NCBI GenBank assembly: GCA_011503125.2 | Contig: WWBZ02000082.1 | Span: 186,001 to 250,000 of the forward strand | Length of the DNA stretch: 64,000 bases | Direction: 5' to 3' | Source of the DNA: Botryosphaeria dothidea | Taxonomy: Eukaryota; Ascomycota; Dothideomycetes; Botryosphaeriales; Botryosphaeriaceae | Shown: positions 32,975 to 43,436 of the stretch, in pieces | How positions within the stretch are numbered: the first letter of the stretch is position 1 | Layout: every line of letters begins with the position of its first letter | Program-made: the position numbers and the translations under genes | The notes under the pieces: generated by a model | What the model was told of the DNA's origin: nothing | Seen by the model: the letters and a program-made list of their open reading frames with translations, nothing else | The model's database searches: none

Positions 32975-33720
32975 GAGGATCGGGGAATAAATACAACATC
33001 CATGTATCATCCATGTACTATAATGTTTAGATGGCTGTGGGATGTCTAATCCGCCATATTGTCTGCTCTGCGGTCGAAGGTGGTCTCGAAGGTATTGCAA
33101 TTGTAGTCGTAGGAATGCAGAATTCGCCAAACTAGCTTGCGTGGTAATGACTGCAATGCTACCTTTCAGATGTGCCTCAATGATCAAGAGCCAGAGCTCG
33201 TACTCGCAACCAGCTCTCGCAAGGCTCCTCCCTGCGATCAGTAACCTAATCGGGGGGGCGAAGCGAGCCGAGCGGGAGCGGATCTCCCGATAAGCTCGCG
33301 GTCGAGGTCGCTTAAAAATAGCCTTGTTCCCCTTCCCTTTCGGCTGCCTGGCAGGCCCTTGTCAGAACACGGTTCGCATCCCCGTCGCGTCAGAAGTTCT
33401 AGGGCAGTCGCGACCTTCCTCCGGCGATAAAGCTTACTTCCTTCCGAAAACCACTATCTCGTATCTAGAAGCCTAGCCCAGGTACGGCTTCGCGCCCGGT
33501 GCCGCCGCGATGCTTATTTTTCTTCCTTCAGCTGCGCTCAGCCCAGCAATGGCCGCCACAAATCTCCACCGTCCTGCTGTTTTCATTCCTCCCTTTCCTC
33601 TGCTCTCTCCGTGATATTCTTCAACCCGTTCCATCTGTTTCGTGTCTCGCGATCTTCAGCGCAAAGCCATTGCACCTTCTAGCATTCGTCCGCGCAACTG
33701 ACCCGTCCTCTCCCGCAACC
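32975..33720. other. Intergenic, WSC gene upstream region
   Basis: 746 bp, G+C-rich around 33250-33320. It should hold the WSC gene promoter and leader; a pyrimidine-rich tract at about 33585-33615 fits this. No gene seen. Confidence 0.5.
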
Positions 33721-34379
33721 ATGGCTTCCATCTCCCCGCTATCCGTGCTCCTCCTCCTCCCCGCCCTCTCCCTTGCGCAGTCCTCCTCGGCCGCGAGCTC
33801 GTCGTCGCGAGCATCGACGGCAACCACCATGACGGTGACGGGAACCTCAAGCACCAGCTCCGGCTATCCCTCTGCCACGCTGGCAATCGATCAGGGTTCC
33901 AAGGGCTACTCGTACGCCGGCTGCTACAACGAGACGCAAGGATATGTTCAAGGTGGCGGCGTGCGCGCGCTGTCGGGCGGCTCGATGAACGCGACAGACA
34001 AGATGACGGTGGACTGGTGTCTGGACTTCTGCGACGGCTCACAGTACGCTGGATTGGAGTATGGACGAGAGTATGTATCCACTTTTGGTTGCGGTCTTCA
34101 GAATTGGTAGAGGTTGGGACACTAATGTTCGCCTTCTGCAACAGATGCTGGTGTAGCTCGTACCTTTCGTCCCTGTCGACAGAGCTGCCCGATGGCGCAT
34201 GTGGTATCCCCTGCAAGTCGAACGAGACGGCTGCCTGTGGTGGGTCATGGGCGCTTTCGCTGTACAACAAGACAAGCGGGGCGGCAAGCTTTGGTGTTGG
34301 CGCGAGAAGGCAGGTTGTTTGGAGCGCGGTGGTCGTGGCAGGTATGACAGCTGCGGCGGGGTTGGTAGTGGGGCTGTGA
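33721..34379 (+). CDS. WSC-domain surface protein, probably GPI-anchored
   Basis: Small secreted protein with one WSC domain, a putative carbohydrate-binding module of wall-stress sensors and wall proteins. Exons 33721-34070 and 34145-34379 join in phase to 585 nt and 194 residues. Residues 1-18 form a signal peptide (LSVLLLLPALSLAQ), followed by a short Ser/Thr-rich stretch. The WSC domain has eight cysteines, seen in YAGCYN, DWCLDFC, ECWC, GACGIPC and AACG. The C-terminus is a hydrophobic segment (VVWSAVVVAGMTAAAGLVVG) with no cytoplasmic tail, preceded by small residues (TSGAAS), so a GPI anchor is more likely than a Wsc1-type transmembrane sensor. A role in wall integrity is inferred. Confidence 0.85.
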
Positions 34380-36259
34380 AGGATGGGATGTGCGGAACCA
34401 GGGTGGTACAGAGGTGGTGTAGGGTTGTTTTGAAACCGTGGCCGTCTTCAAGAGCAAAAGAGCAAGAAAACGTTAAGGATAGACATCAAAGTTCAAATAG
34501 ACTAATTTCGAAGTACAATGTTTGCATAGCGGGACTGGTAAGTACTATTTCGACAGCTCACTATGCGGCATGGATCTACCAGATGTTCGGTGTAGTGGAC
34601 TTTGGATGTACTGAAATGACCTTTTCCCGAATATCTGCTTGGCGTATGGGGCACAATCTAATGCCGGGAAGTGCTGGAAGCCGCTCCGGTCGATGAACGA
34701 ACAGCTTTCTCACTTCAGTAAAACCAGAGCAAGAGTAGAAGAAGTTAGAGGTAGGTGAAGTATGGTTGTTAAAAGGTTGACGGAGTGAGGGCTATGCCGA
34801 CGTGTTGAATACTCTAGGTAAAGGCTATTCTCAATGGAAATTAGTAGTGACCCAGCAGGAGACACATCGACGGAGAGTGCGATCGGTAACACAAACGACG
34901 TGAAGACATATATCCAAGCAGAGTGAGGCCGGAAGATGGGATAGAAGGCATCAATTACTATGCAAAGAGACCGCGAACGGTCTGTTACCCACTCAGTGCT
35001 TTGCGCTGAGCACCTCAGAGCGAACCCGGTCTCTCGATCATCGGCTGTTGAAGACCACTGACCACGCGTTGTTTTACAAGGCTACGTCCGTATCTTGTCT
35101 TGTCTCCCCAGGTTGGTTACTGGGGAGCGCCCGGCTGTTTAGGGTGCGCCGCGACACTGACCGCATCACGCTCGACACCTTTGACGGTGCCGAACGTGGG
35201 CGGGATCTGGAGGAAGAAGGTATTGAAGAGTCTGCAGTGAGCTGACCCTCATGTCCTCCTCTCCCTGAGATGGAGAGGAAAGGAAAGGGTAGAAGTGATT
35301 GGTGTAGGAGGGGTATTTATACCTTGGGGGAGGGGACCATTGCTCGCTTCCCACGTACACGTGCAGGGGGGTTGTCCTGGTGATTGATTTTCCTGCAGGG
35401 CAACTGATCTGCTACCTGGATTGGTAGGAATGAGGTCAAAAGGGGAGTCGCGCTGTGATCCCTTGCTTCCATTAGTTTCAAAAACCAGGCCATTCACCGC
35501 ACAGTCACTGGTTCAAAAACCACGTCCAAGAGCACATGCCTTAGTAAGGATGTTGATGGGCAAGCTTGATCTTACTGCTTACAACTTCGGGGGCTTCACA
35601 TCAACCAAACAGCAGGTATACGCCATTCGGCGCCTCTTTCAACGCATGAATACCATTTACGCGCTTGTCTAGGCGGCTATAGACCATGAACACATTGCAT
35701 CCTCGATTCAGGGCCCGTCTCTGCATTCGAATGGGTATGCTCACACTTTTGAAATTTCCTAGCCTTTCAAGACTTCATTCGTGCTGCATAAAAATAAAAA
35801 TAAAGGTTAGCTTGAGTATAGCTCACGGGACGATAGTTCCATAATACTTCGGCCTCTCTCTCACTGCTAGCATTAGTTCTGGGTTCGATAGCCGAGGAAA
35901 GACATCCATGATGCACTCTTAAATATGTGGAGATCCATTCTAACAGTAGACAGCGGCACGAAAAAAGTCTTTTAAATGAATACTCTCACCCATGTGCTCC
36001 TTGAAAGCCTCGCTTGAGATGTTGACGCTCTCATTCCCGGGGAAATGACTGCAGGATCTTCTTTAATCATGGTAAAGTTTGAGCTTACACGCTGGAAGCC
36101 AGGGGTACCCTGAAGCTCTGTCTACTCTAATCTAAGGTGAATAAAAGAAAATGGCAGATAAAGTTAAGTGAATGAAGAGAGAAGAAGCCATGCCCGACAT
36201 GGCAGATCGTATGCAACACAAAAAGAAGGAAAACGATACCCTTGCCCATGATGTCCACT
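34380..36259. other. 1.9-kb intergenic stretch between convergent genes
   Basis: Between the 3' ends of the WSC gene (plus) and the RTA1 gene (minus). Only short frames without resemblance to known proteins; no repeats or mobile-element marks recognised. Confidence 0.5.
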
Positions 36260-37345
36260 CTAAACGCTCTCCTGCTCCATGTATCTCTCCCTTATCTCCT
36301 GCATACCCATTCCCTGTCTGTTACTTTCCTTAAGCATCTTTGTGATTTCGCTCGGGTGCACAACATTGAACAGTACCATAACTGCGAGCATCAAGACCGC
36401 ATCAAAGATGTACAGAAAGACCTCGTGCCTCAGCAAATACCCGTTGTTGCCCATGAGATACTCAATCACCCTGAAGACCGACCGCACGAAGATCAGCATG
36501 CTCACGCTCATGAGCACCCAGAAATGCTTACGCCAGGGCATCGAGTCGTCGACACTCTTGGACGTCGGCTGGCGGTTGATGCGGGTATAAAACAGCGAGC
36601 CGACGAACATGAAGAAGCCGAAAAAAGCCAGCTGGATAAAAAGACCGGCGACGACCACCTTCTCGCCCGTATGCATACCGGATTCCGAGCCGCTAGCCAT
36701 GATGCCAGCGCCGCCCGCCTGGACCATGAAGGAGATGACATCACCGGTGACGAAGATTTTAGTCAGCCACTTCTGTCGGATCAGAGAGTGCTGCTCGCCA
36801 TCGGTGACCATGATAATGCGACCGAGGACCATGTAAACTGAGGCGGCGAAGAGGGCAGGCGCAACGAGGAGGAGTAAGGATTGTTGGATGAAAGGACCGA
36901 GAGCCCATTGGTCTTTGTTTGAGAGAGCACGGCCAATATAGCCGACCCATTCAACTATTTAGAAGTTCGTGTCAGTGAGATGTTCCTGCTGCATTTTCGG
37001 CGCACGGCGTCGACGTCTCGGCCGAGATGACGGCCACCTTCGCTCATTCCGGCTCGAAGTTATTGGTTTTGCGTGGGCTCACGTACAGAAACCACCGATT
37101 ATAAGTGGTATGAAATACCAGGTGCGAGTACGCCCACATTGCCAACAGTGCCAGAACGTGGTTATGACGAAGGCAACGATGAATATGACAGCAGCGGGGA
37201 GGCTGGGATGGTAGCGGTAGAGCACATAGGCATTCGGGTCATCGAGGGCGGGATGGTAGCTCGATATTCTGAAGGAGTAATTTCGGTGCGGAAGAGGAAA
37301 CGGAGCTGTTGGAAAGACAGAGAGAAGTGTGCGACGAGCGTGCAA
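36260..37345 (-). CDS. RTA1-like seven-helix membrane protein, start not identified
   Basis: RTA1-family (lipid-translocating exporter) membrane protein; relatives are linked to resistance to 7-aminocholesterol and sphingoid bases. The last exon is 36954-36260, joined in phase across the intron 37086-36955 to an exon ending at 37087. Family marks: YHPSLPAAVIFIVAFVITTF in helix 1, RTWYFIPLIIGGFFEWVGYI across the splice, YIGRALSNKDQWALGPFIQQ, FVTGDVISFMVQAGGAGIMA with the family GDVxSFxxQxxGGG-like helix, and RSVFRVIEYLMGNNGYLL. The first recognisable exon has no in-frame ATG before its frame closes at about 37345, so a short upstream exon or a damaged 5' end must be assumed; I could not find an upstream ATG exon with matching phase. 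The 5' limit given is that of the open frame. Confidence 0.83.
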
Positions 37346-38330
37346 CAGCGGGAAGAAGAAAGGGAGGTAACACTTGAAGATTTGAAGTGGATATCATTGC
37401 TGAGGCAGATACAGCTAATTATACTGGAGTGGAGATGGAGCTGCGGCCGTCAGCATTCGCTTCAATGCAGCAGTAAAGGGCAGTGCAGCCTTGTTTGGTA
37501 GGCTATTGCGAACAGTAGGTGACAGCTTGGCGCGTGTGAGCGTATTTCGTGTATAGCGACGTATTCGTGTGGACAGAGCGGGCGAATCAGAAGCGGCGCA
37601 ACGCGGCATCACTGTACGAAAGGCGCCGAGAACGTAAGATGGCGGAGGCTGGACGCAGTCCGACACGATTGCCGGACACGCGAAAGAGCGGGTCCACGGC
37701 CGAAAGCAAGCGAGCCAATGGGAGCGAGTGGAGTGCGAGCGGCGCTCTACGAGGCTGCTGGATACATATCCCTGCATCAGAGTGCAGTCTATAAAGATTT
37801 CCCTTGGCTCTTCCTCCCGACCTGCGTCGCTGTGCAGGACGAACGACTGCTACGACCGCGACCGTGTAGAGGCCTGGTTGCGCTGGATGCGCGGCCTGAC
37901 GGAGGCATTTGTCTCGGTACTCTTGCTCCATCGCACCAGCTGAAGATGCAAGGCCCTGCCTGCCCCGAGAACGCCGGCATCGACCTGCACACACCACTGA
38001 CACGATGCGCCCTGACCGGCGAGGTCTTTTTGAACCCTTGGTGCCTTGCGAAGCTCCTGCGGATAGCGACGACGCAGGCCTCCTCAGCAGCAGACGCGGC
38101 AGGTTGTTTCTCCGGTGCCGGGGCCGGCCTGATCAGTCAGCGCAGGTTTTAGCGGTCGTTCTGGCGGCGGCGGAGGCAGGCAGAGGCTCGCCGTTCCTGC
38201 GCCTTTGGCGGCTTCGAAACCACGACACTCGGCGCGACGCGAGCGCCCCACATGGCAGTGCAAGCCACTTTCCACGCTTCGTTGGGCGACTTTGTGAACG
38301 TCTCACTGCAAGCCCCAGTTCGCCCTCACC
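37346..38330. other. Divergent intergenic region, RTA1 / Zn2Cys6
   Basis: About 1 kb between divergent genes. It should hold both promoters and possibly the missing first exon of the RTA1 gene. Nothing else recognised. Confidence 0.5.
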
Positions 38331-40028
38331 ATGTCCGATGAACCCCCGTCAAAGCGGCCCGCTACCAGGCGATCGCACAAGAAGACGCGCACCGGCTGCG
38401 TCCAATGCAAGCAGCGCCGTGTAAAAGTATGCACAATGCCTCTCCTCTCAACCAAGGCACCGAAGCTCCCTCTGCCTGGTGCCAGAACTTCCCGTCTCTG
38501 CGGCCCCCGCGCGCATCTCAGCGGGCGCTAGTCGCACCCGTCTCCGTCCCCTGAGCCAAAAATCCCAGCACATCTCAGCCCTACCGCCTCTATCGCAGGG
38601 CTGGTCACCAAGTGATCAAGAGAAAGCCGTCCAAAGATTACCACGTATAATGACCTGCTCTCTGGCACCCCCGATCACGCTCTGCTCCGGGGTATCGCCA
38701 AGGTGCTTACTTCTCGGCTTCCTCTTCTGGAAACTGGCTGCACGAGGAACTGAAAGCTTTCTGTGTGATGCTCAAACATGAAGCCCAGCTAACTCTTTCG
38801 GCAGTGCGACGAGCAGAAGCCTTCTTGTGGCAATTGTACCAAACGAGAGCAGCAATGCAGTCTCCAGTTTGTCGTTCCAAACCTACCATACAGCCGGCCA
38901 ACACCTCAGCCTTCAACGTTAGCAGTGGCCTCGAATAATAGTAGTCGCACGCAGTCCCCAGTAGCACTAGCACCCAATATACTACCAAATCCAGCATCGC
39001 CGTGCCCCACAAATCCATCACCAGGATCGACATCAACCGGACCAACTACGGCGACTTCCTTTTCCCTCGAAGACATGGAACTGCTACATCACTACACTGT
39101 AGCCACTAGTCTTACCTTTTCAACCCGCTCCGACGTCCTGGAAGTTTACCGCATAGACGCTCCCGAAATTGCTTTCTCAGACCCGCCTCTCATGCATGGT
39201 CTCCTCGCCGTCTCTGGCCTCCATCGCGCTCATTGCTGTGCCAACATAGAAAAGCGTCGGCAATACACCACCATTGCCACAGCACACCAGAGTATCGCAC
39301 TCAGCGTCTTCCGTGAGCGCCTCTCCAACCTTACCCGCGAAAACTGCCCTGGGGCTTTCCTCTTCTCTGCCTGGCTCACCCTTTATGTCCTCGGCTCCAT
39401 GCACCAGCTTCAGAGCGCCGATCCCAACGCCGCATCTGTCATTGACTTCGAGGATCCGGCTGAGTGGATCCGGCTCATGCGCGGGTGTCCTTCTATTCTT
39501 CGCCAGTCGGCCGTATGGGAGTGGGTGTCGGAGAGCCCGCTCCGGCCAATCCTTGAACCTGGCCGGGTGACTGATGAACCCCTATCACCAGAACTTGAGC
39601 GCCGCTTCGCAACCTTGCGCCGCGTCCTGGTCGATGACCCATTGTCCATATCGACATCCGGCCAGCCACCCATGGACGACGAGGAGCGTGGAATATACGC
39701 CGAGGCGCTGGCCGTAATGCGAAAGTATACGGCATTCATCCTGCGTCCGTCGACGCCGGAAGGCCCGCTCGATTTGGTCGGTACGACAATGATCTGGCCA
39801 AATGTTGTGCCCGATCGGTGGGTCGAGTATCTGGGCCAGCACCGGCCGGGAGCACTGGTATTACTGGCGCAGTTCGCAGTCTTGGTGAACAACCTGCGCG
39901 GGTTCTGGTGGGCGAAGGGCTGGGGTCCGGGGTTGGTGGTTATTGCATGGAAGCTCTTGCCACCAGAATGGAAGTACTTGGTGGAAGACCCGGCAGAAAG
40001 AGTGGCATGCCCATTACCGCCGGTGTGA
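38331..40028 (+). CDS. Zn2Cys6 transcription factor (Upc2-like architecture)
   Basis: Fungal-specific zinc-cluster regulator. Exons 38331-38426 and 38805-40028 join in phase 0 to 1320 nt and 439 residues. The binuclear zinc cluster spans residues 22-49 with spacing C-x2-C-x6-C-x6-C-x2-C-x6-C (TGCVQCKQRRVK then CDEQKPSCGNC). The 378-nt intron splits the cluster after its second cysteine, before the third. A basic patch (KRPATRRSHKKTR) precedes it. After a Ser/Pro-rich linker, the segment MELLHHYTVATSLTFSTRSD, then IAFSDPPLMHGLLAVSGLH, is the conserved regulatory domain of the sterol-uptake-control-like family. This resemblance is to the family; a sterol role for this gene is not shown. No metabolic cluster is adjacent. 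Confidence 0.9.
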
Positions 40029-42303
40029 GTATGCAATTAATTGGAACTGGTGGGTGTAATCGGCGATTTCGTCTGTTGCTGTGAGCATTTGAGCAGCGTT
40101 TCTGCGGCAGCATACGAGGCTGGATAGATTTGGCTGTGCTTTTGTGAGAATGCTGGAAACAGCCCGTAACTTCTGGACGTACTTAGCCTGAGAGCGGCTC
40201 TAGGAGAGATTCAGGTTTCACTGATCGGTAATTCTCTTTTCATAAAAGTTCTCTTTGGATATGGTGTGGGAGGGTCTCTGTTCTGGACGTTTCTATATCC
40301 CATACGCATAGGTTGGTCTTTCTTTCAAAGGAACAGTACATAGAATTGTTACATTTTAGCTGACACTCTACCTTCTTCGCATGCAGACTTGACTATCTTC
40401 ATGAGATGGGAAAATGGAACGCGAGGTAGGGACAATCTTCCGCGGCCCTCAATCAGTGCTTCTGTTAGTCGAGACACCTGCATGGACGGCTCAAAAGTAG
40501 CGCTGACCTTTCCAAGAATCACGCAGGTTCTTCTCGTATAGGAACATCAAAGCGACCATGATAAGACTCAACGTGTATCGCTTTCAGAGATCATTGGATA
40601 CCTGCCGGTCAACTCTACTGTACCTGGAGGACATTCTCCAGCCATCACGACAACGCCGAAACTGCCGAACAAACCGATCCCACAGCGGCATCGAGCTGAT
40701 TCGCTTTCATTTAGCCCTCTCCCAGTATATCCGTTTCGGGTGTCATCGCAAGGCAGATACGACCGCCTCCTTGGGTCGTTCAATCCCGCATGGTCAGGTA
40801 ACTCAAAACAAGGGATGTGATATGCGGAAGCGGGAAAGTGCATGTGGCGGGACGGGCAACGCGGAGAAAACAAACGGCTCAGAAATTGCTCAGGGTTGAA
40901 ACGTGGGAGACTTGCAGGAATCTTCCTGGATCATTATCTGCTTACTGTGATGTGATCGCTGATGTCTCTACACGAACAAAGATATCAGAAAGCTGGATTT
41001 AGGAGAAAGCACCACGTGGGTTACAAAAGAACACTAAGCTCTCAATCGCTGAGGGACCGCAAGGCTTGGATGTCGGCAAAGGGGCTCAAAGTCCGAGTGT
41101 GGGTCTGGAGAAGCAGCGAAGACCTTCTTCAGCCTTGTGGATTACACAGCCTCTTCCTTCCACACGCCGATCAACCACAAAGTCCCTCCTCTTGCCCGCA
41201 ACAACAGAACATTATAGCCAGTAAGAGGCGGTCAGCTTTACGTGCAAAGTCATCAGCCCCTGTAGCTAGGAGGTACGTGCGGCCAACACGGTGGATTGAA
41301 ACTGCGCCCTGTGGCCGTTGTTTTTTCGCGCCGTGGGTTTATTTGGCTTGGCGCATCCTTCTGGGTATATTTGGAAAGTCAGCAGTGATGCCTTGCGTCG
41401 CCGCCCCGCGCCTGAACCAGTCAGGCCGCCGGTCGGGTCGCACGAAGGCTGATTCTGCCTTGCGGTGGCCATCTCGTAAAGTCGAGCTTTTTACCTCACG
41501 CGGAGCGCGATATGTTGTTCGCGATGGTGCAGTAGCATCAATTGCCTCTCCGAATCGCGCGGACGCAGGGCCGATGGCGGTGGCGCTCCTGCACAACGAT
41601 GGAACCCGTGACCGACAAAGGATCATTGTCCTGTGCTGTGCCGGTGCCGGCTTGCCGACCGTTCCACCTCTCTGATGTCACTCACCGGACGACCGCCAAG
41701 CCTGGGCGATGGAAACAATGCAAAGAGTTTCGTTAATATTGCTGCTGCTGCACGCCAGACATGTTCCCAGGCAACGCGGCTGGCTGGAACACCGCCCAGC
41801 TACCAAATCCTCTGGGGCGCTGGCAACAATGGAAGCGACAGAGGAAGCGGCGTAGATGAGCTGGCGCGCGGGTGTTGGATGCGAACAGAGGGTCAGGCGT
41901 GGGTGAATTCGTTTGCACAGCCCCGGTTGCTCCGTCCGCGCTAGGCGGCCAAGCTTCGCCGACCCATGCTTTGCGCGCATAGCTCCCTCCCCGATTGGGT
42001 AAGACTGGTCTGTGGTGAGCTCACCTCCGCATCCTTCGTGCGAGGCGCCCACACTCCTGCGTCTGTCGCTGCCCGTCCTGAGTCTTGCGGCTGCGCTAGT
42101 TAGTTATATATCACCTGTCCCTCGCACATCCCGACGACTCGTTTCCCGCATTCCACCCTTCCGGATTCAGCGACTTCATACACTTGTGGTCGCACTTTTA
42201 ACCGACTGCCAACCATAAGACCTACCCCGCTCGCTCTCTCCACCTGCATTCCGCCCAACCGTCGCAATCACCGCTTCTCATCCAACTTATCACCACCGTC
42301 GCA
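40029..42303. other. 2.3-kb intergenic stretch
   Basis: Between two plus-strand genes. It contains a 237-codon frame (40962-41675) that I reject as a gene. TATATA at 42105-42110 lies about 200 bp before the stomatin-like start, possibly a promoter element. Nothing else seen. Confidence 0.5.
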
Positions 42304-43436
42304 ATGGACTCTTCCAGCGCTCCGCACACCAATGGCAAGGCTCCGCTGTCCGACAGCACTGCCAGCTCCACCAGGCGCAACGCCAACAGCGCTGAGCCCA
42401 TCGTGAAGGTCCAGCCTCCGCGCCGCGAGGATCTGCAGCCCAGCTACGCACAGGTTATCAAGCCCGACACCGAGGATGCTTCGCAACATGGTTGGTATGG
42501 GTCGATGATCGACGCTCTGGGCTCTTGCATCGGAACTCTTGGTGCTATTCCCTGCTGCATCGTCTGCCCCAACCCGTATAAGCCGGTCGGTCAGGGCAAT
42601 GTCGGTCTCGTCACCAAGTTTGGTCGCTTTGCGCGCGCAGTCGACCCTGGTCTTGTTAAGGTGAACCCGCTCAGCGAGAACTTGATCCAGGTCGATGTCA
42701 AGATCCAGATAGTTGGTAGGTTGCGACACTACTCGTGCTTCAGCAGGGATCATGGTTCTAACGCACATCTACCACAGAGGTTCCCAAGCAAGTCTGCATG
42801 ACTAAGGACAACGTCTCTCTCTACCTTACCTCAGTCATCTACTACCGCATCACCTCGCCACACAAGGCCGCCTTCGGCATCGCCAATATCCGCCAGGCAC
42901 TTGTCGAGCGTACCCAGACTACTCTTCGCCATGTCATTGGTGCCCGCGTGCTGCAGGACGTCATCGAGCGCCGTGAGGAGATTGCCGCCTCCATCCGCGA
43001 AATAATCGAGGACACTTCCGCCGCCTGGGGTGTCGAGGTCGAGAGCATGCTCATCAAGGACATTATCTTTAGCCAGGAGCTCCAGGACTCGCTCTCCATG
43101 GCTGCCCAGAGCAAGCGGACTGGAGAGGCCAAGGTCATCGCCGCCCGCGCCGAAGTCGAGTCAGCCAAGCTCATGCGCCAGGCCGCAGACATTCTGTCCA
43201 GTGCGCCCGCCATGCAGATCCGTTACCTCGAGGCCATGCAGGCGATGGCGAAAACGGCGAACAGCAAGGTCATCTTCTTGCCCGCTACCAACCAGACCGT
43301 GCAGTCGCAATTGGCGCAGGCCGATGCCGTTGGCGAGGGCCCAAGCCGGTACCGTGAGGAGGGGGCTGCTGAGTATGGCACCCAAAACTCGGGCTTCGGC
43401 AAGGCCATCAACGCCGGTATGGTTGAGAACATCTAA
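42304..43436 (+). CDS. Stomatin-like SPFH (band 7) protein
   Basis: Membrane scaffold protein of the stomatin/SPFH family, which forms oligomers on the inner face of membranes. Exons 42304-42715 and 42778-43436 join in phase to 1071 nt and 356 residues. The first 65 residues are polar and disordered. A short hydrophobic, cysteine-containing hairpin (LGAIPCCIVCPNPYKPVGQG) matches the palmitoylated membrane insert of stomatins. The SPFH domain follows (NVGLVTKFGRFARAVDPGLV, then KVNPLSENLIQVDVKIQIV) through YLTSVIYYRITSPHKAAFGI and LVERTQTTLRHVIGARVLQD, and a coiled-coil with alternating E/A (GEAKVIAARAEVESAKLMRQ) ends it. The partner and compartment are not shown by the sequence; plasma or vacuolar membrane is likely, and a mitochondrial SLP2-type is less likely since there is no clear presequence. 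Confidence 0.9.

Noticed and set aside
35870..35910. GGGTTCGATAG-like sequence resembling a tRNA B box
   Set aside because: No matching A box or cloverleaf could be found around it; the other TTCGA-type matches in the window failed the same test.
40962..41675. 237-codon plus-strand frame in an intergenic region
   Set aside because: No recognisable domain, signal peptide or conserved-looking pattern; composition looks random and no flanking exons fit. Kept as unlikely.
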